Below are positions 10,602-23,260 of a stretch of 64,000 nucleotides of DNA, in pieces (position 1 is the first letter of the stretch; every line of letters begins with the position of its first letter). A model generated the notes under the pieces. It was not told the DNA's origin, did no database searches, and saw only the letters and a program-made list of their open reading frames with translations. Origin of the DNA: Reticulitermes speratus (lineage: Eukaryota > Arthropoda > Insecta > Blattodea > Rhinotermitidae). The translations under genes were made by a program, and so were the position numbers. The stretch spans positions 21,668,487-21,732,486 of the forward strand of contig JAJKFL010000031.1 of NCBI GenBank assembly GCA_021186555.1, given 5' to 3'.

Positions 10602-12730
10602 AACATATTACCTTCTTTATATCAGGTAAATACAATTAAGTGTATTTGCTATAGAAAGTGCATTTTAAGGGTACAAGAAGCGAGTCTGTTCATCTATCAT
10701 GTCACACAGGGCATTCAGGGTTTGATTGCGTTAATTTCATAGAGTATTTGCTAACTCGGTTATGGCACTGGACATTACACTGCGTGATATTAGTGATGTT
10801 TGTTGTTCCAGGCCTGGATATGTATCCAAAACTCTGTACTTGCTTTTTTCGCTATTTCTAAGTATGGAAAGGGAATTACTACTTAAATAATCCTTTGATG
10901 TTTATTCCTACATACCTTGCGGGTAAGAACATCATTTGAAAAATCCTCCTGTTTTTTCAGTTTTTATTACAGGGAACAGAAAAAGATATAATAACACAAG
11001 ATCATCTTTTATTACAAATAGGGAAATTATTTAAAAGTAAATTTTAAATGAGCCATAACCATATGAGCGGCCGAACTACGTAGGAGGTATACGGTTTGTA
11101 CGATATACTTTCCTACGCTTATGTGCGTTTTTTATTTTGTTGTCATAAATAGTTTAAAAGTATTTAAGACTCCATGAAATACAGCAAGGAACACTTCGAT
11201 GAAATTCTAATTTTTATCGTGTTGTTTGTTTAAACGGAAGCAAATCAGACAGAAATGTTATACATAATATCAAACTGATGGCCTGTCATTTAAAATATGC
11301 AAACGGCGTTCTACATTGCGGTCTGTTTAAATGAAAACCATTACGCTTCAACGGACAAATATTCGCAACTTGAAAAGATTTGTATTACATTTTTTTACGT
11401 TTCGTAAAATATCTCGAAAAGGGAGAAGCTGTAAATTATCAAAACTGTGAATTGAGAGAAATCATATTTGAATAATAATTTAAAAGAAACAAAACAACAT
11501 TTAATACTGTATTACTTTCGTCACATATACTAACAACGTGAAAAATTGCAATGCAAGTTGAAGAACTAACACCTTCCCAATGCTTTCTTGCGGTTTCGTA
11601 TACAACGCTGCTTATATCATAATATATGTGACCCTATGGAGTCATCAATTACTTCTTGTACCGCACTTCCTTTAATATTCAGCATGTCGAGAAACCTTTA
11701 ATATTTAAACATTATACTACTAGACCTTAAGAAAACCTATATCAGGAATTTTACTTTCATTTGATAGTGGAACAACAGTGGGGTTAAATGTAACACTATA
11801 TTTCCTATTTACGGACATTAAAAGACATTGTGATTCCGCTCGAGAGAAGCGTTGTAAAATAGAGTATTTTCGTTTATTCAGAATGTCTCTAAAACTGCTT
11901 AGGCTGATTATGCTTTTAAACGGCCATTATATCATGAAGTTTTTATATTGTGGTCCTATGAGATATGATGCCATGTGTTTCTGTAGCTGATTACCACAAA
12001 TAAGACTTAATACTCTAATTCATAAGGCCACAATATAAAAATTCACTACCGTCCAAGTGGACCCAGGCTAATGCCCTTTTCTGATCAATTTCTTATTAGG
12101 AGGGCGTGAGAAAAGGAAACTCTATATCATCGTTGTCTGTAAACTTCTATACAGAAAATTTCCTTAGGGGGATACAAGATTATCACGAGGGAGTATAATT
12201 GAATGGGATACATCACTTAATCTCCACAGTGATGAAAATTTATCTGGAAAAACACAAATACTCTAAAAAACAAATTCTATTAGAAACATAGGGCAGAGTT
12301 TCACTAGGAAGTTAAAGCAAATACTTCAAAATGTATGGTAATGTCTAATTATTAGATAGAATGCAAGACAAAATAAGAATACAATAACAGTTATTAAATC
12401 ATTTAAAAGGGAATTAAAGTTGATATTCTTGGAAATGGAGTAAGAAATCAAATTTTGATGATGATATTAAGAGGGCTTTATTTTCTGGAATTGCTTACTA
12501 CCATTAAGTTCAGTTTCTTTGGTTTTCCCATCCAGTCTTTACAAACAGGCCCAAGTAAATTTAACTGATTAAATAGATAAAACACAGCAGTTCCTTAGCT
12601 AGTCAAAATATCCCCCACATCCCAAACTTTATGCAAACCAAAATTTAATTTTCTTGTTCACAAAAACCGGCTACTAGTTCAAATTCTAAGGCAGATATGT
12701 CCATTCCAAGGCTCTCGTTCTAGTTCTTCT
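10602..12730. other. Unassigned AT-rich sequence
   Basis: No gene or named repeat seen, apart from the inverted repeat listed at 11934-12046. Confidence 0.5.
11934..12046. repeat. Inverted repeat
   Basis: Left arm TGAAGTTTTTATATTGTGG followed by TCCTATGA and right arm CATAAGG followed by CCACAATATAAAAATTCA pair over about 25 bases with few mismatches, across a loop of about 58 bases. No clear target duplication was found. Confidence 0.65.
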
Positions 12731-12734
12731 AGTT

Positions 12735-13095
12735 CTTTCAAATCCATTTGAATGGTAGGGCCCCATATAAGGCCACGTCTTCCAAATGATCTACATTCGG
12801 GTTTGTCCACAGAACATTTACTGCGTTTCTTTTCTCTCCAGTACCCACCTAACTCTCCTAGATATGATCACCTCAACAAAAACTGGTGACAAGTACAAAT
12901 CTTACACCTCATCATTATGTGATTTTCTCCATCCTCCTCTTACTGCCTCGTCAAATGTCCTCCTCGGCACTCTATTCTCAAATAATTTCAGCGTATTATC
13001 CCCGCCTTTCATAAGAGAGACCACATTTCATAACCATACAAAAGGCACAATTATAACAGTGTATATTTTAATAGTTATACTTTGCCACATATAAT
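12735..13095 (-). mobile_element. L1-group LINE 3' ORF2 fragment
   Basis: Minus-strand sequence corresponds to the copies at 34.7-35.2 and 48.35-48.93 kb: segments such as 'gagaataga(g)tgccgaggag' and 'cacataatgatgaggtgtaag' encode parts of the (N/K)RVLRRIFG...LHNEELNDLY tail region in degraded form. It is 5' truncated and interrupted by frame changes. Confidence 0.65.
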
Positions 13096-13099
13096 ATTC

Positions 13100-13680
13100 C
13101 TTCTACAGTGCAAGACATTCAGAATCAAGTAAAACTGGGACGAATGCCACGCTGAATTTTCTTATGTAGCGCCTTTGGAGGCTGACATTTAAAAAAGTAT
13201 AATTACGACTAACGCATAGAAAATTTTAAATGTTATTAAATAAAAAGGAACAAGAATTCCTATACTTAAGGTGCATTGCTTTTTAGTAATTCTTATAACC
13301 TCACACATATTTGTAAGAAGTCACACTAATATACACATATTTAGTCAGTCATACTCTTTCACAAAATCATCACATAGTAAGAAAACCCGCCAGGCTTTCG
13401 GTCTCTGAGGCTGTCAGAAGGCCGCCACAGAGAATTCGTTAGTTACAGTGACCACTTTGAATTAGTTTGGACGCTGAAAGGAGTCATTCTCTGTGATGAA
13501 TAGTGTCAAACCTGACTTGTGTAGTTGACCCATCAGTCAAGTCAGTGGCACGATGCTAGCGGATGTGGCTTGCTGTTCAGTTCGCAACCAGATTGTGGGC
13601 ATCTGTATACACGTTAGTGTCTCTCACTGAGTAGTCTGTGTTGCGGCAGTTCCATAGTATCCTCCAAAGCTAGTTCTCCA
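13100..13680. other. Unassigned sequence
   Basis: No gene or repeat family recognised. Confidence 0.5.
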
Positions 13681-13684
13681 GAGA

Positions 13685-13975
13685 ATGCAATCTGGTGCTT
13701 TCTGTTTCAAATTCCAGTGTCTTTGCTTTTCCTGAAGGTCATCCAGCAGCTGCTTACGTTATCTTCCTCCTCATCTCCTCCCTTCTATTTTACCTTGTAT
13801 CCTTCCTTCAATTACGTGTTTTAGAAGACAGTTTCTACGCAGGATGTGACGAATCCTGACAGAATTCCTTCTTTTTATTATGCATATGATGTTCCTTTCT
13901 TCGTTAACTCTATATAACACTTCATCGTTTTTCACGTCTTGGTATATCAGTATCAATTCTATGCTCCAATATTAG
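13685..13975 (-). mobile_element. L2-group LINE 3' ORF2 fragment
   Basis: The minus strand encodes KNDEVLYRVNEERNI, then RIRHILRRNCLLKHVIEGRI, the C-terminal part of a widespread insect LINE ORF2 (full members read VLHRVKEERNILHTIKRR...WIGHILRRNCLLKHVIEGKI). The nearest relative in the window is the longer copy at 22.4-23.1 kb, same strand. Confidence 0.82.
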
Positions 13976-14466
13976 TCACAAATCGACCAACAGAACGGAA
14001 GGAAAACAGAATGCTCGTTGAATATGCCAGATCGATGCATCTCTTACTTCTAACCTTCCTCAATTTCTTCCACGTGACGGCACATTTAAGCTAATCCCAC
14101 GAAACTAAGTTCTACTTAAGAGCTTTGTAATCGATCAACCGATTCAGGAATTCGCCGCCTTTTATTAAACAGAGGGCGTATTACTACATTTGCAAGAAGC
14201 CATCGCTGGACTCCAGTCTGAACCAATTTAACCCGGCTCAACACGCAACACTCTACTTCTTTATGATCCACTTTAATATTCGTCCTCCTATTAAAGGCCA
14301 GTTCTCCCAAGTGTTTTTCTTTGTCTTTCGAGTTTTTCGGTTAGCTTTGCATGAATTTGTTACCTCCTTCACTCAAGTTAGTTTCGGCCAATGAAAGCAT
14401 ACCGTAGCCTCACATTCAAAGCACATCAAATCATGTAGCATTTGTAAAGGTGCCGATGTTTGTGCA
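13976..14466. other. Unassigned sequence
   Basis: No gene or repeat family recognised. Confidence 0.5.
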
Positions 14467-14717
14467 TGTACGAGTATATGCATATGTATGTACGAGTATA
14501 TGCATATGCATGTACGAGTATATGCACAAGTATGTACGAGTATATGCATATGCATGTACGAGTATATGCATATGCATGTACGAGTATATGCATATGTATG
14601 TACGAGTATATGCACATGCATGTACGAGTATATGCATAAGTATGTACGAGTATATGCATATGCATGTACGAGTATATGCATATGTATGTACGAGTATATG
14701 CATATGTATGTACGAGT
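14467..14717. repeat. 22-bp minisatellite array
   Basis: About 11 tandem units of GTACGAGTATATGCATATGTAT (shown as GTACGAGTATATGCATATG plus TAT) with variants at two positions (GCATATGCAT, GCACAAGTAT, GCATAAGTAT, GCACATGCAT). Because 22 is not a multiple of 3, all frames stay open and give spurious repetitive proteins on both strands. Each unit contains the palindromic core ATGCAT or ATATGCATAT. Confidence 0.95.
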
Positions 14718-17160
14718 GAATAAATTACGTCATATTCATATTATTCTTCATATATCATGATTTTTCATCTCTACTTATTTGTAATTTGGATAAATTAAAT
14801 AAGAATTTAGCACAACAGAAGTTGGTAGCGTTAATACATGAATGGGATGACAAGTAAATAAAATAATAGAATTAAAATAGGATGTTCCTTTCGAAAAAGT
14901 GTGGTATATAACACATATAATTGAATTTTAAAAACATAAAAGAAATGTAGCCCGAGAGGCCAGTATAATGACAGAATTTATCCGAAAAATTCTCAGTCAT
15001 GTTACCGCTCCTTGTAAAATATCATTTTGTTGACAGACTTCAGAATGTAGCGGCAGATGCTTAAGGAAAGCAGACTTGCAGTGAGAATCACTCTATGAAT
15101 TTTAATGTGTCCAAATCAGTGTTCTCCTCCAGTACATAGTTGCAACTACGCCAGCGGAACAGGAGGGAACTAAAAAATAAAAGCCCCTCTGCCAGATTCA
15201 ATTCCAGATCAATAAATCTGTTACTTCGTTTAAAGTCGGTAGATATTCCTTACTTCCAGTTTCCAAATATTACAAAGCTCTGTGAGACTTTCTATTTGGA
15301 AAAATCTGCGCTATTGGAATACTTTTTCGGCCTTTCGCAATTTCTCTTTATTTCATTATACTGCACCCTCTTTTCATCGGCTCCTTCATTTAGAACAAAA
15401 TAGAAGCAACATGTCCTATTATTTACCACAGATATGTAAGTAGGTTTCTACAGGACTGTATATCTTGTCTGTACTTACATTCGATAATTCATTCGCATTC
15501 CAATTATAATACTTACATTTCTAAAACGTTTTGAATGTGCATTAATACAGTGAGATTCCAAAATCACACGTGTATTTAACGGTATAAAATTCAACTCAAA
15601 ATCTCTCAGAGCCCAATTTATTTCATGTAGGAGTTTTAGAGATCTTTCCCAACTTATTCCGTTGACTGCCAATATGTATGTTCAATACATACATGCCAAT
15701 ATGTAGTTTATGTAACAACACTATCGACTACAGGGACTTCCATACGGTCATATTATAATGCAAAAATGAATTTGGACGGTGGAACGAACAGAAAGCAACC
15801 AGTGATTTTTCATTTCGAGGTATTGTCCTGCAATAATTTTGTAAAAATTTTGTATAATAGGCTAATTTAGTGTACACGGCAATTCTGCCTTTCTTTCGAA
15901 CAGAAACAGGAAATCCATAGCAACGGCCATACATTCTACAGTTCAACTAAAATTTCAACATTTTTACGGGATTATAATATATGTCATTTTAGGGAATGAA
16001 CCCAGTCTGTATGTACATATCCATGCCGTGCGCGCGCGCACACACATACACACACACACATACACACACACACAAGGTGTAGCAAAACGAAACACAAGCC
16101 CATAGGTTAGAATTTAACACAAAAATAGCTAAGAAAGCCACATAAAATCAATAGTAATGAACACTCAGCACACAATTACGCTATGAATTAAAAAGTAGTA
16201 ACTGTGAGTAAATCAACGGGAAGCCAACTGTCAAAGTTACGCTATGAATACTGTACTGACTCTCAGTTGAAAATAATGACAAGCAATGGTGCAGAACTTC
16301 TTTCAGCAGTGCACACCGACTGACACAGCGTACAATGAAATAAAAATAAATATCTCGATTTTGTAAAAATGTAACAAATTGCAGTGAGATATTTTACCAC
16401 CAAATATCGCAGTGCTGCTGAAAGCGATTTCTGTACGTCCTGAATAACGAACAAGGTAGTCAAAAGAAGCGCCGCGTAGGAATACAACACTGAGTAAAGT
16501 AAATGAGTTGAGGGATGCAATAACAGAAGGAAAAAACGGAATAGAACACAAGGAAAAAGTGCAAAGTTTATTGCAAGTACTTGGAACAAAATAACAAAAT
16601 CCATAAAGCAAAACACTTCTTGAAAATTAAGTCTCTTAATTTTACATCAAGCCACCCATCTCTTATGCAAGAAATATGTCCATTTTCACCTCTAAAAGCG
16701 TCAGCACTAGACCCCATCTCGAATAAGATGCATCTACATCGCTGCTCCACTCTAGTTCCGTAAAGTCGTTTTTAATATTTTTATACCATCTACCCTATTC
16801 ACTCCCAAGTGGTCAACTTGCTTTCAGGTTGTCCACAGTTCAGTGGATCACGTTCCCTATGCAATATCAAATGTCATCAAAATCTTTCGAGCGGTTTCTG
16901 TACAGACAGTTGCGAAAGGACAGATGGGCGGGAGGACGGACAGATGGATGACAGTGCTATTGCTCAAAAGGATTCTATCCCGTACCAGTAGACGTGAGAT
17001 TTGTGGTAGACAAAGTGGCACTGGGACGGAGTGTCCACCAAATTCTTCTCTTTTCCCCACTCAGTACCATTCCACCATTGTTCCATACTCAATCATCTAG
17101 CACCGACGCTATACAGGGTCTAATCTCAGCAATTAGAGCCTCGTTAAACAGCACACCGAA
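14718..17160. other. Unassigned sequence with CG/CA microsatellite
   Basis: A (CG)n(CA)n microsatellite lies at about 16029-16074. Around 16800-16990 a segment with GGACAGATGGGCGGGAGGAC and CAGATGGATGAC looks like a dispersed repeat, but I cannot name it. No gene recognised. Confidence 0.5.
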
Positions 17161-17164
17161 AAGA

Positions 17165-17455
17165 AAGGCACAACATGACCATTATAGGTTCGATTGTGCA
17201 AGTAGTCGTTATAGGGAGTAAGCTAGGAGCTGAAAGTCTGAGGTTCGCCTCCCTAAAGAAAAAAGAGATTTATCTCTCCTTCGAAAGGCTAAGACAGGCT
17301 CTGTCGCCACTCAATGGATATCGGGGTTCATACTCGAGGTACAGCGACCCAAGTTGACCACTCGCCTCCACCTAGTGACGAGAGTAAAAATGGAGCCACA
17401 AATCTACACCCCCTATATGACAATAAGAGTGGGCTAAACCCTACCTTTCTAACAT
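17165..17455 (+). mobile_element. S-B SINE, decayed
   Basis: A degraded head ('gagctgaaagtctgaggttc', B-box-like GAGGTTCGCCTCC) is followed by body segments 'gccactcaatggatatcggg' and 'accactcgcctccacctagtg' that line up with the intact S-B copy at 61.64 kb. Much older than that copy. Confidence 0.5.
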
Positions 17456-19268
17456 AAAAACATTAAATAGAATTAATCAACCATTCTCGGAAACCACTTA
17501 CATTTTTCTCGTACATTCTGTGTTCCAAACAAAATTTCAAGCATAATTACTTAATTTTGAAACTTAAATATCTACAAAATTTAACTGAAATATTCCTCGA
17601 TAAATTGAGTATTGGACAAAATACATAAACGTTTATCTATCACTTTGTGCTGAATTTTAATAATAGATTTGCCTCAGAAAAAACAAATATCAAGGCAAAT
17701 AAAATGTGCAGTGTCGAAAATAACACATTTGGAAAATATGAGTGTTCCACTAGGGCACAAAATAAATTCCATGATGGAGTAGTCTGCATGCACACATTCT
17801 TGTGTTCTGGAGGTTCCAACAATTTCGCTTATCCGCCCGCGAGCTCTGCCAACTTCATTGAAATTCGTCGCGGTTTATCTCAGGTACCCCCATCAAATCC
17901 GGCTATAGTGCTTAAAACAAAGCGCGAGTGATTCTTTCTAAGTGCTGTCTATTCAATTCAGCGTTCAGAAACTTAACGACATTCGACGCTATATAATGAG
18001 GTTGAGGAGGCTTCGTTAAAAAGAAAGAATAAACTAATCAATTAATAGAATTCTATTTTATGTTATCTACCTTACGTAATGTCCTTACGTTGTGAGAAAA
18101 TAACACATCGGTTTCCATGTTTAAGATAAAGCATCGTTTCTGAGTGACGCGACGGCCGTGTCTAATTTAAAATAAAACTCACTCGAGTATATCTGAAAGT
18201 TTTCACAATGTTTTCTAGTAATTAGGCTTCATTTAAAAGTCTAATAATAATAATAATAATAATAATAAGTTGGGGCCTTCCAAGCGACTGAAAATGTGAC
18301 TTCATATCCGCAATAAACAGAGTTCAGTATCCTTTTTATTTAATCGGAATGTTATTGAGGTCAGGAATTTGTAACGAATTTTTTGTACACAAAAGATGTA
18401 ACACGTGATGTGAAGTTGTTTTATTATTCGATTCCATGCTTCCGACTAAATAACTACTTTCATATCCCCAAAAACTTATATTTGGAAATGGATTGTGTTT
18501 TGTGCTAGGTGTTACGTATGAAATAAAATAATGTAAATCAGTAAAAATGTTAGCAAAGAATCCTGCATTTTACGCTTTGTGTGAACAACAACTGTCTCTC
18601 CACACACCGACAGACACCAATCGGACCCAGTGACAGCAGATGCGACCGCAGTGAATAAATTGTAAATTCAAATGACTTATGATACCGACTGCTTTACACA
18701 TTTCAACATAGGCAGAACAACAAATGTTGACCATAACGAACCGTTACAAGAATAATGCATATTATATACACTTGTGCTACACTATATTTCATTAATGGGC
18801 GTGGTGATGGCAGTAAAAGGGCGGAGGGCAGTGGGTGTAATGGTCGGGCTGGTAATGAAGCGACATCTGAAAATCTTCTTAAAACGACCCCATATTTAAA
18901 GACAGTATTATCGCAGCTTTCAACAAAATTTAGCATGATTATAACTGGTTTGTTTTCATAGCATTTCATTTAAACCGCCTCTCTATCCTGCACGGATTAC
19001 ACAGCACGTTTAATTTTACAGAAAATTTCCTTATATGTCTGTGTGTGTGTATATATATATAATTTATTTAATTATATAGTTGAAACTAGCCTAGCTCGCC
19101 ACCTGCTGAACGCTTTCATTATCGAAGACCTAATTTCTTCATATCCCTGCTGTAATTAATGGACCATTAAGTACACAGTTTGTTATGTAATGAAATAATT
19201 GATCACGCACAGCTTCCGTAAAAGCCCGCCTTTTACGGATGAAATCTGCCATGTTTAAGTTCCTCATG

Positions 19269-19303
<35 letters not shown>

Positions 19304-19477
19304 ATCACAGGGGCTTAGCTGGTTGTCAAAGAGTATGGATTACTAATCAAGAACTTCTTGTTCATTATTCTGATAAAAACTTTCGAAGTACACGCCATGT
19401 ATTAAGTATTACTTCTTTCTGCATGAGAATATATTCACAAGGGCGAAGATTAAGCAGTTATTATTATTATTATTATT

Positions 19478-19515
<38 letters not shown>

Positions 19516-20015
19516 TGGGTGTGCCATTCATAATCTTACTCCCACAGTGACCGCAGTTATGAAAGTACTATGTAGCCATTCCTTGTTTAACACAAAACTT
19601 TACCATTTCGCATTGTTTCTCTTCCTTAGTGAGATGCTATTAAGAAGGAATTTATATGAGGATTCCCATCTTATACGATGTGACGCTGTGTCGGCGGGCG
19701 AGCAGTTTACCGTACTTTGAAGGATCGTAGTACCTTCACCTTCACGTTCAAGCAGTACAAGAAAAATTGCCAGGACTTTCCCAATGACATAGCGTCACAT
19801 CCCAAAACACATCAAGGAAATAAGCTGTTTAGACCTTACAAGGAAACAACATCTACTGAAAAATGCAGTCTTTACCTTCCTACTTTCAGCTGCTTTAATC
19901 TAGCATTCATGCAGGGTGTCTACTTTGGCTAAATCTGTAGATGACACTTTTGGACCCTATATGCGTTTTGGAAAATATGGTGCTAAATATAAAATAATAA
20001 TCAACTGTTACCCAA
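17456..20015. other. Unassigned sequence with trinucleotide repeats
   Basis: Contains a TAA repeat at about 18242-18268, an ATT repeat at about 19270-19301 and a compound TTA/TCA repeat at about 19457-19515. A decayed foldback is listed separately at 19669-19806. No gene recognised. Confidence 0.5.
19669..19806. repeat. Foldback element (decayed)
   Basis: The ends ACGATGTGACGCTGTGTC and GACATAGCGTCACATCCC are complementary and correspond to the outer arms of the element at 60.0 kb (GGGATGTTACGCGGCGTC). The centre is diverged. Confidence 0.55.
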
Positions 20016-20019
20016 ATTT

Positions 20020-20330
20020 AAACCTCAAATAATTGCACTACGGCAAGTGTGGGGGAGAACAGAAATGCATACAGGAGTTTGGTGAGGAAACCTGAAGGAA
20101 AGGGACCACTTTAAAGAAGTTGTTGTAGATAGGAGGATAATATTAAAATGAATCTTAAAGAAATAGGATGGCAGGGAGTGAAATGGATCCATGTGGCACA
20201 GGATAAGGACCAATTGTGGGCTCTTGTGAACACTGTAACGTACCTCCGGTTTCAATAAAGTGCAGGGAATTTCTTGACAAACTGAGAACTATTAGCTTCT
20301 CAAGAAGGCCTCTACACCATGAAGTTAGTC
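20020..20330 (+). mobile_element. L1-group LINE 3' end
   Basis: Encodes in broken frames the tail of ORF2: a region like NAYRSLVRKPEGK, then ILK(M)NLKEIGW, then a W-I-H-V-AQDKDQLWAL segment, followed by the 3' UTR 'ctattagcttctcaagaagg' and an end near 'ccatgaagttagtcaa'. 5' truncated; the TTAGT end matches other L1 copies. Confidence 0.8.
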
Positions 20331-22335
20331 AATAATCTCACTACGGAGTCGCAATTTATTGCGGGAGCATTTACCTACCACTTTCTATCCACTTTATGTG
20401 TCCTTCAGGTGTAATTAATCCTAGCTTTCCTGAGGCTAACCTATCTGGCTTTATTAAAGTTCCTTCAATTTCAGACGATGATATGAAGCTGGAAATTCGT
20501 GTCTTAAGTCGTTTGAATCTGCCGGTTTGAACAGAATAAGATGTTTTGTTATCAAAGCCCCCTGTCAGATTTTCGCTCATGTTCTGAAGTACATATTTAA
20601 ACTTAGAAAAAACCTAACCATATACAGGGAAACAGGCTCCTGTTATTCCCATATTCAATAAAGGAAACAGCTATCCTTACTACTGACTTATTTGAATTTC
20701 AAATATAACTTTTATAACTTTTCTAGTTTCTTGAAATTAGTATTCATAATCAGATTTCCTTTTGTTTTAAATTTAAAGAGCACCCAGCTCAGAATGGATT
20801 TATTAAATCAAAATCAACTATAACCATTTGAATTATCTACTCAATCAGAGTCACACGAATGTTTGCTCAGAAGGCGAGGTCGAATTCATTTAGAATACTT
20901 TTGCCTTAATCAAAGCTCCGATGAAGTTGCACAGAATCTCTTATTTAATAAAAAAGTTTTGGATTCTTAAGAGGATACATTACTGGCTTTATATTTACAC
21001 TTCTCTTCGCCCAGTAAAGAAGCTCCCTGCGCCATTTTAGCTCTATTCCGATGCATCACAAGTCTTGACCATTGGTTCCCCTTTTTTCTTACATTTATTA
21101 TAGGTATGAGTGTGCCGAAACTCATTCATATAAATCCTTATTATATACTGGTAATCTGGATAATCACCGAGTAATGAAATTACTTGAGGCCTGCAAATAT
21201 TTGCAACAAACTGATAATTATATGACAAGCATTTTTGTTTTCAAACTTACATTGACTTCAGCGTTTATTAAATTAATATAATTCTTTCAAACCTAAGGCT
21301 AATACCATACATAAAAGTGAAATTAATTTGTTCACTGGCTGAGAAAAACACGTCAGCGTTACGCCTGGCAGCCAACAGCATCGTCGTCCACGCGTAAATT
21401 ATATTCGTACATATCCATTAAATTCCATGCACTAAATCTCCTTGGAATCAATCCTTTCACAACCTTTAATACCTCTTCATTGGCTAGACTGATGCAACTG
21501 TACACTGCCTTAAGCCTGTCAAAGCCTGATTATGCCTCGTCGTCTGAAATAACCTTACGTTGATAGACTCTTACAAGCATGAATATATAAAAATGAAGTC
21601 TGCAAATTTATGCTACGTTCGATTTTATAACTCTGACTTTCTCGCAATTATTATTCAATACTGGCAACTGGATTAATTGATAAGATTGCTAATTTATATA
21701 TCCCTTGTTTAAGGCGGCGAATGACTGCAGAGTGCCTTTGGTTGCCACAAGTGTCTTAAATTTTTCCCAACTAAAGTTTTACCTTCACTCGATTATCCCA
21801 TTTACATTTTGCCCTATATAAAAATGTACTAAAAATTTCTAAGTCTCTTAGTCTTTGTGCAAATAATTACTTTCTTATACGCATTTCCCTTTTTATATTT
21901 TACCATTTTTTCGTCAGGAAAAATTTCCCTCCAACTTTGCACATCTGTATCCTACAAAATCATATGTACATCATTGTCCATCTGCTCTTCCCCGCAAACC
22001 CTTTAATTTCCGAATTCCAAAACTAAAATATGCTCTTCCATTCCCCTCATTCATGTTACACTAGTATATATATATAATTATCTTCCCAATCTCCCTATAC
22101 GGTGTGACAAACGTATCATTTGTCGTGTTCATATCTCATAGAGCAACAACAAATCCTAAAAAAAATCGTGTACCATTATACTGACTGCATTACAGATGTG
22201 TCAGAGAAGTTGCCGCCCTAGTACGGCGCTTTAGACTGCGAGAGAAAATTGCTGGTATTAAGACATCGGTAAAAAGAAAGATTTGTAAAGATAAAAAGCA
22301 GTCACTTTTATAGTTACCTGGTAGGCAATTTAGTG
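20331..22335. other. Unassigned sequence
   Basis: No gene or repeat family recognised; short AT repeats near 22065. Confidence 0.5.
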
Positions 22336-22339
22336 GGGT

Positions 22340-23125
22340 ACTTTCCGCTGTGAAGGCAACTATCAGCATCACGTAGCCTTACTACAGGTCCGTAGCCTCT
22401 TCCAAATCGAATTCTAAAGAGTGCGATTTAGTACTTCCTCTTTAAAATTCTAGTATCTTCTCCTTTCCTTAAGGTCATCCAGTAGCTGTTTACGTCTTCT
22501 TCCTCGTCTTCCTGTCTCTTATATCCTTCCTTCAATTAGGTGTTTTAGAAGACAGTTCCTACGCAATATATGACCAATCCACTTAGCCTTCCTTCGTTTA
22601 TTGTACGTAGGATGTTTCTTTCCTCCTTCGCTCTATGTAATACTTCATTTTTCAAACTATCGGTCTATCTGATCTTTTCCATCCTTCTCCAGCACTACAT
22701 GTCAAAACTTTCAAAGTATTTATGATCTGCTTTCCGAAGTGTCCAACTTCCAGCACTACACAAAGCTATGCTCCAAATTTAGCATTTCTAGTTTCTTTCC
22801 TTAAATTTAAGACCAATTTGTCTGTCAAAAGCCTTCCTGATAAATGCTGCTTTTGCCATGCCAATTCTCGATTTAATTTTACGTGTTATTAGGCTACCCA
22901 GATAGTTGAAATATTCCACATTCGCCAGTAGTTTTTGATGGACCATGATATGTATTGAGGACGGTTGCCTTGTGATTCTCATTACCTTAGTTTTTTCAAC
23001 ATTTATTTCCATTCTATAACATCTTCCAATCTCAATTATTATATCAATCATGCACCGTAGTACCGTTTCTCCCTTAGCCAGTAGCACAAGGCCATCTGCA
23101 TATTTCACAGTGCGAATTACTTTTC
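22340..23125 (-). mobile_element. L2-group LINE, reverse transcriptase 3' portion
   Basis: The minus strand starts within the reverse transcriptase catalytic region (MKYADGLVLLAKGETVL, where active members read FADD) and continues through MEINVEKTKVMRITRQPS and NVEYFNYLGSLIT, then IKSRIGMAKAAF. Past 22788 the frame is broken, but the 3' tail continues to about 22340 with FGRGYGPVV. The second catalytic Asp of YADD is Gly here, and frame changes follow, so it is inactive. Length about 780 bp of an element that is usually several kb. Confidence 0.88.
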
Positions 23126-23184
23126 CTTCTATTTTGAAGTTTATGTAGAATCAAAATAAATACTTCCGTACATTTCCTTGCAAA

Positions 23185-23260
23185 ACATTCAGGGTAGTTG
23201 GCCACTGGGTCCAGAATCAAACCCGAAACCTTCCAACTACACTGCAGTTCTATCACTCGC
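23185..23260 (-). mobile_element. tRNA-like SINE head (solo)
   Basis: Minus strand has an A-box-like region and the B-box-like GGGTTTGATTCTGG with tRNA-like spacing. It is short and its 3' half is unclear, so the family is uncertain. Confidence 0.4.

Noticed and set aside
14373-14760. Repetitive open stretches on both strands
   Set aside because: Artefacts of the 22-bp minisatellite.
22788-23108. Host gene with a reverse-transcriptase-like protein
   Set aside because: It is a LINE remnant: YADG replaces the catalytic FADD, the frame breaks after it and LINE tail sequence follows.
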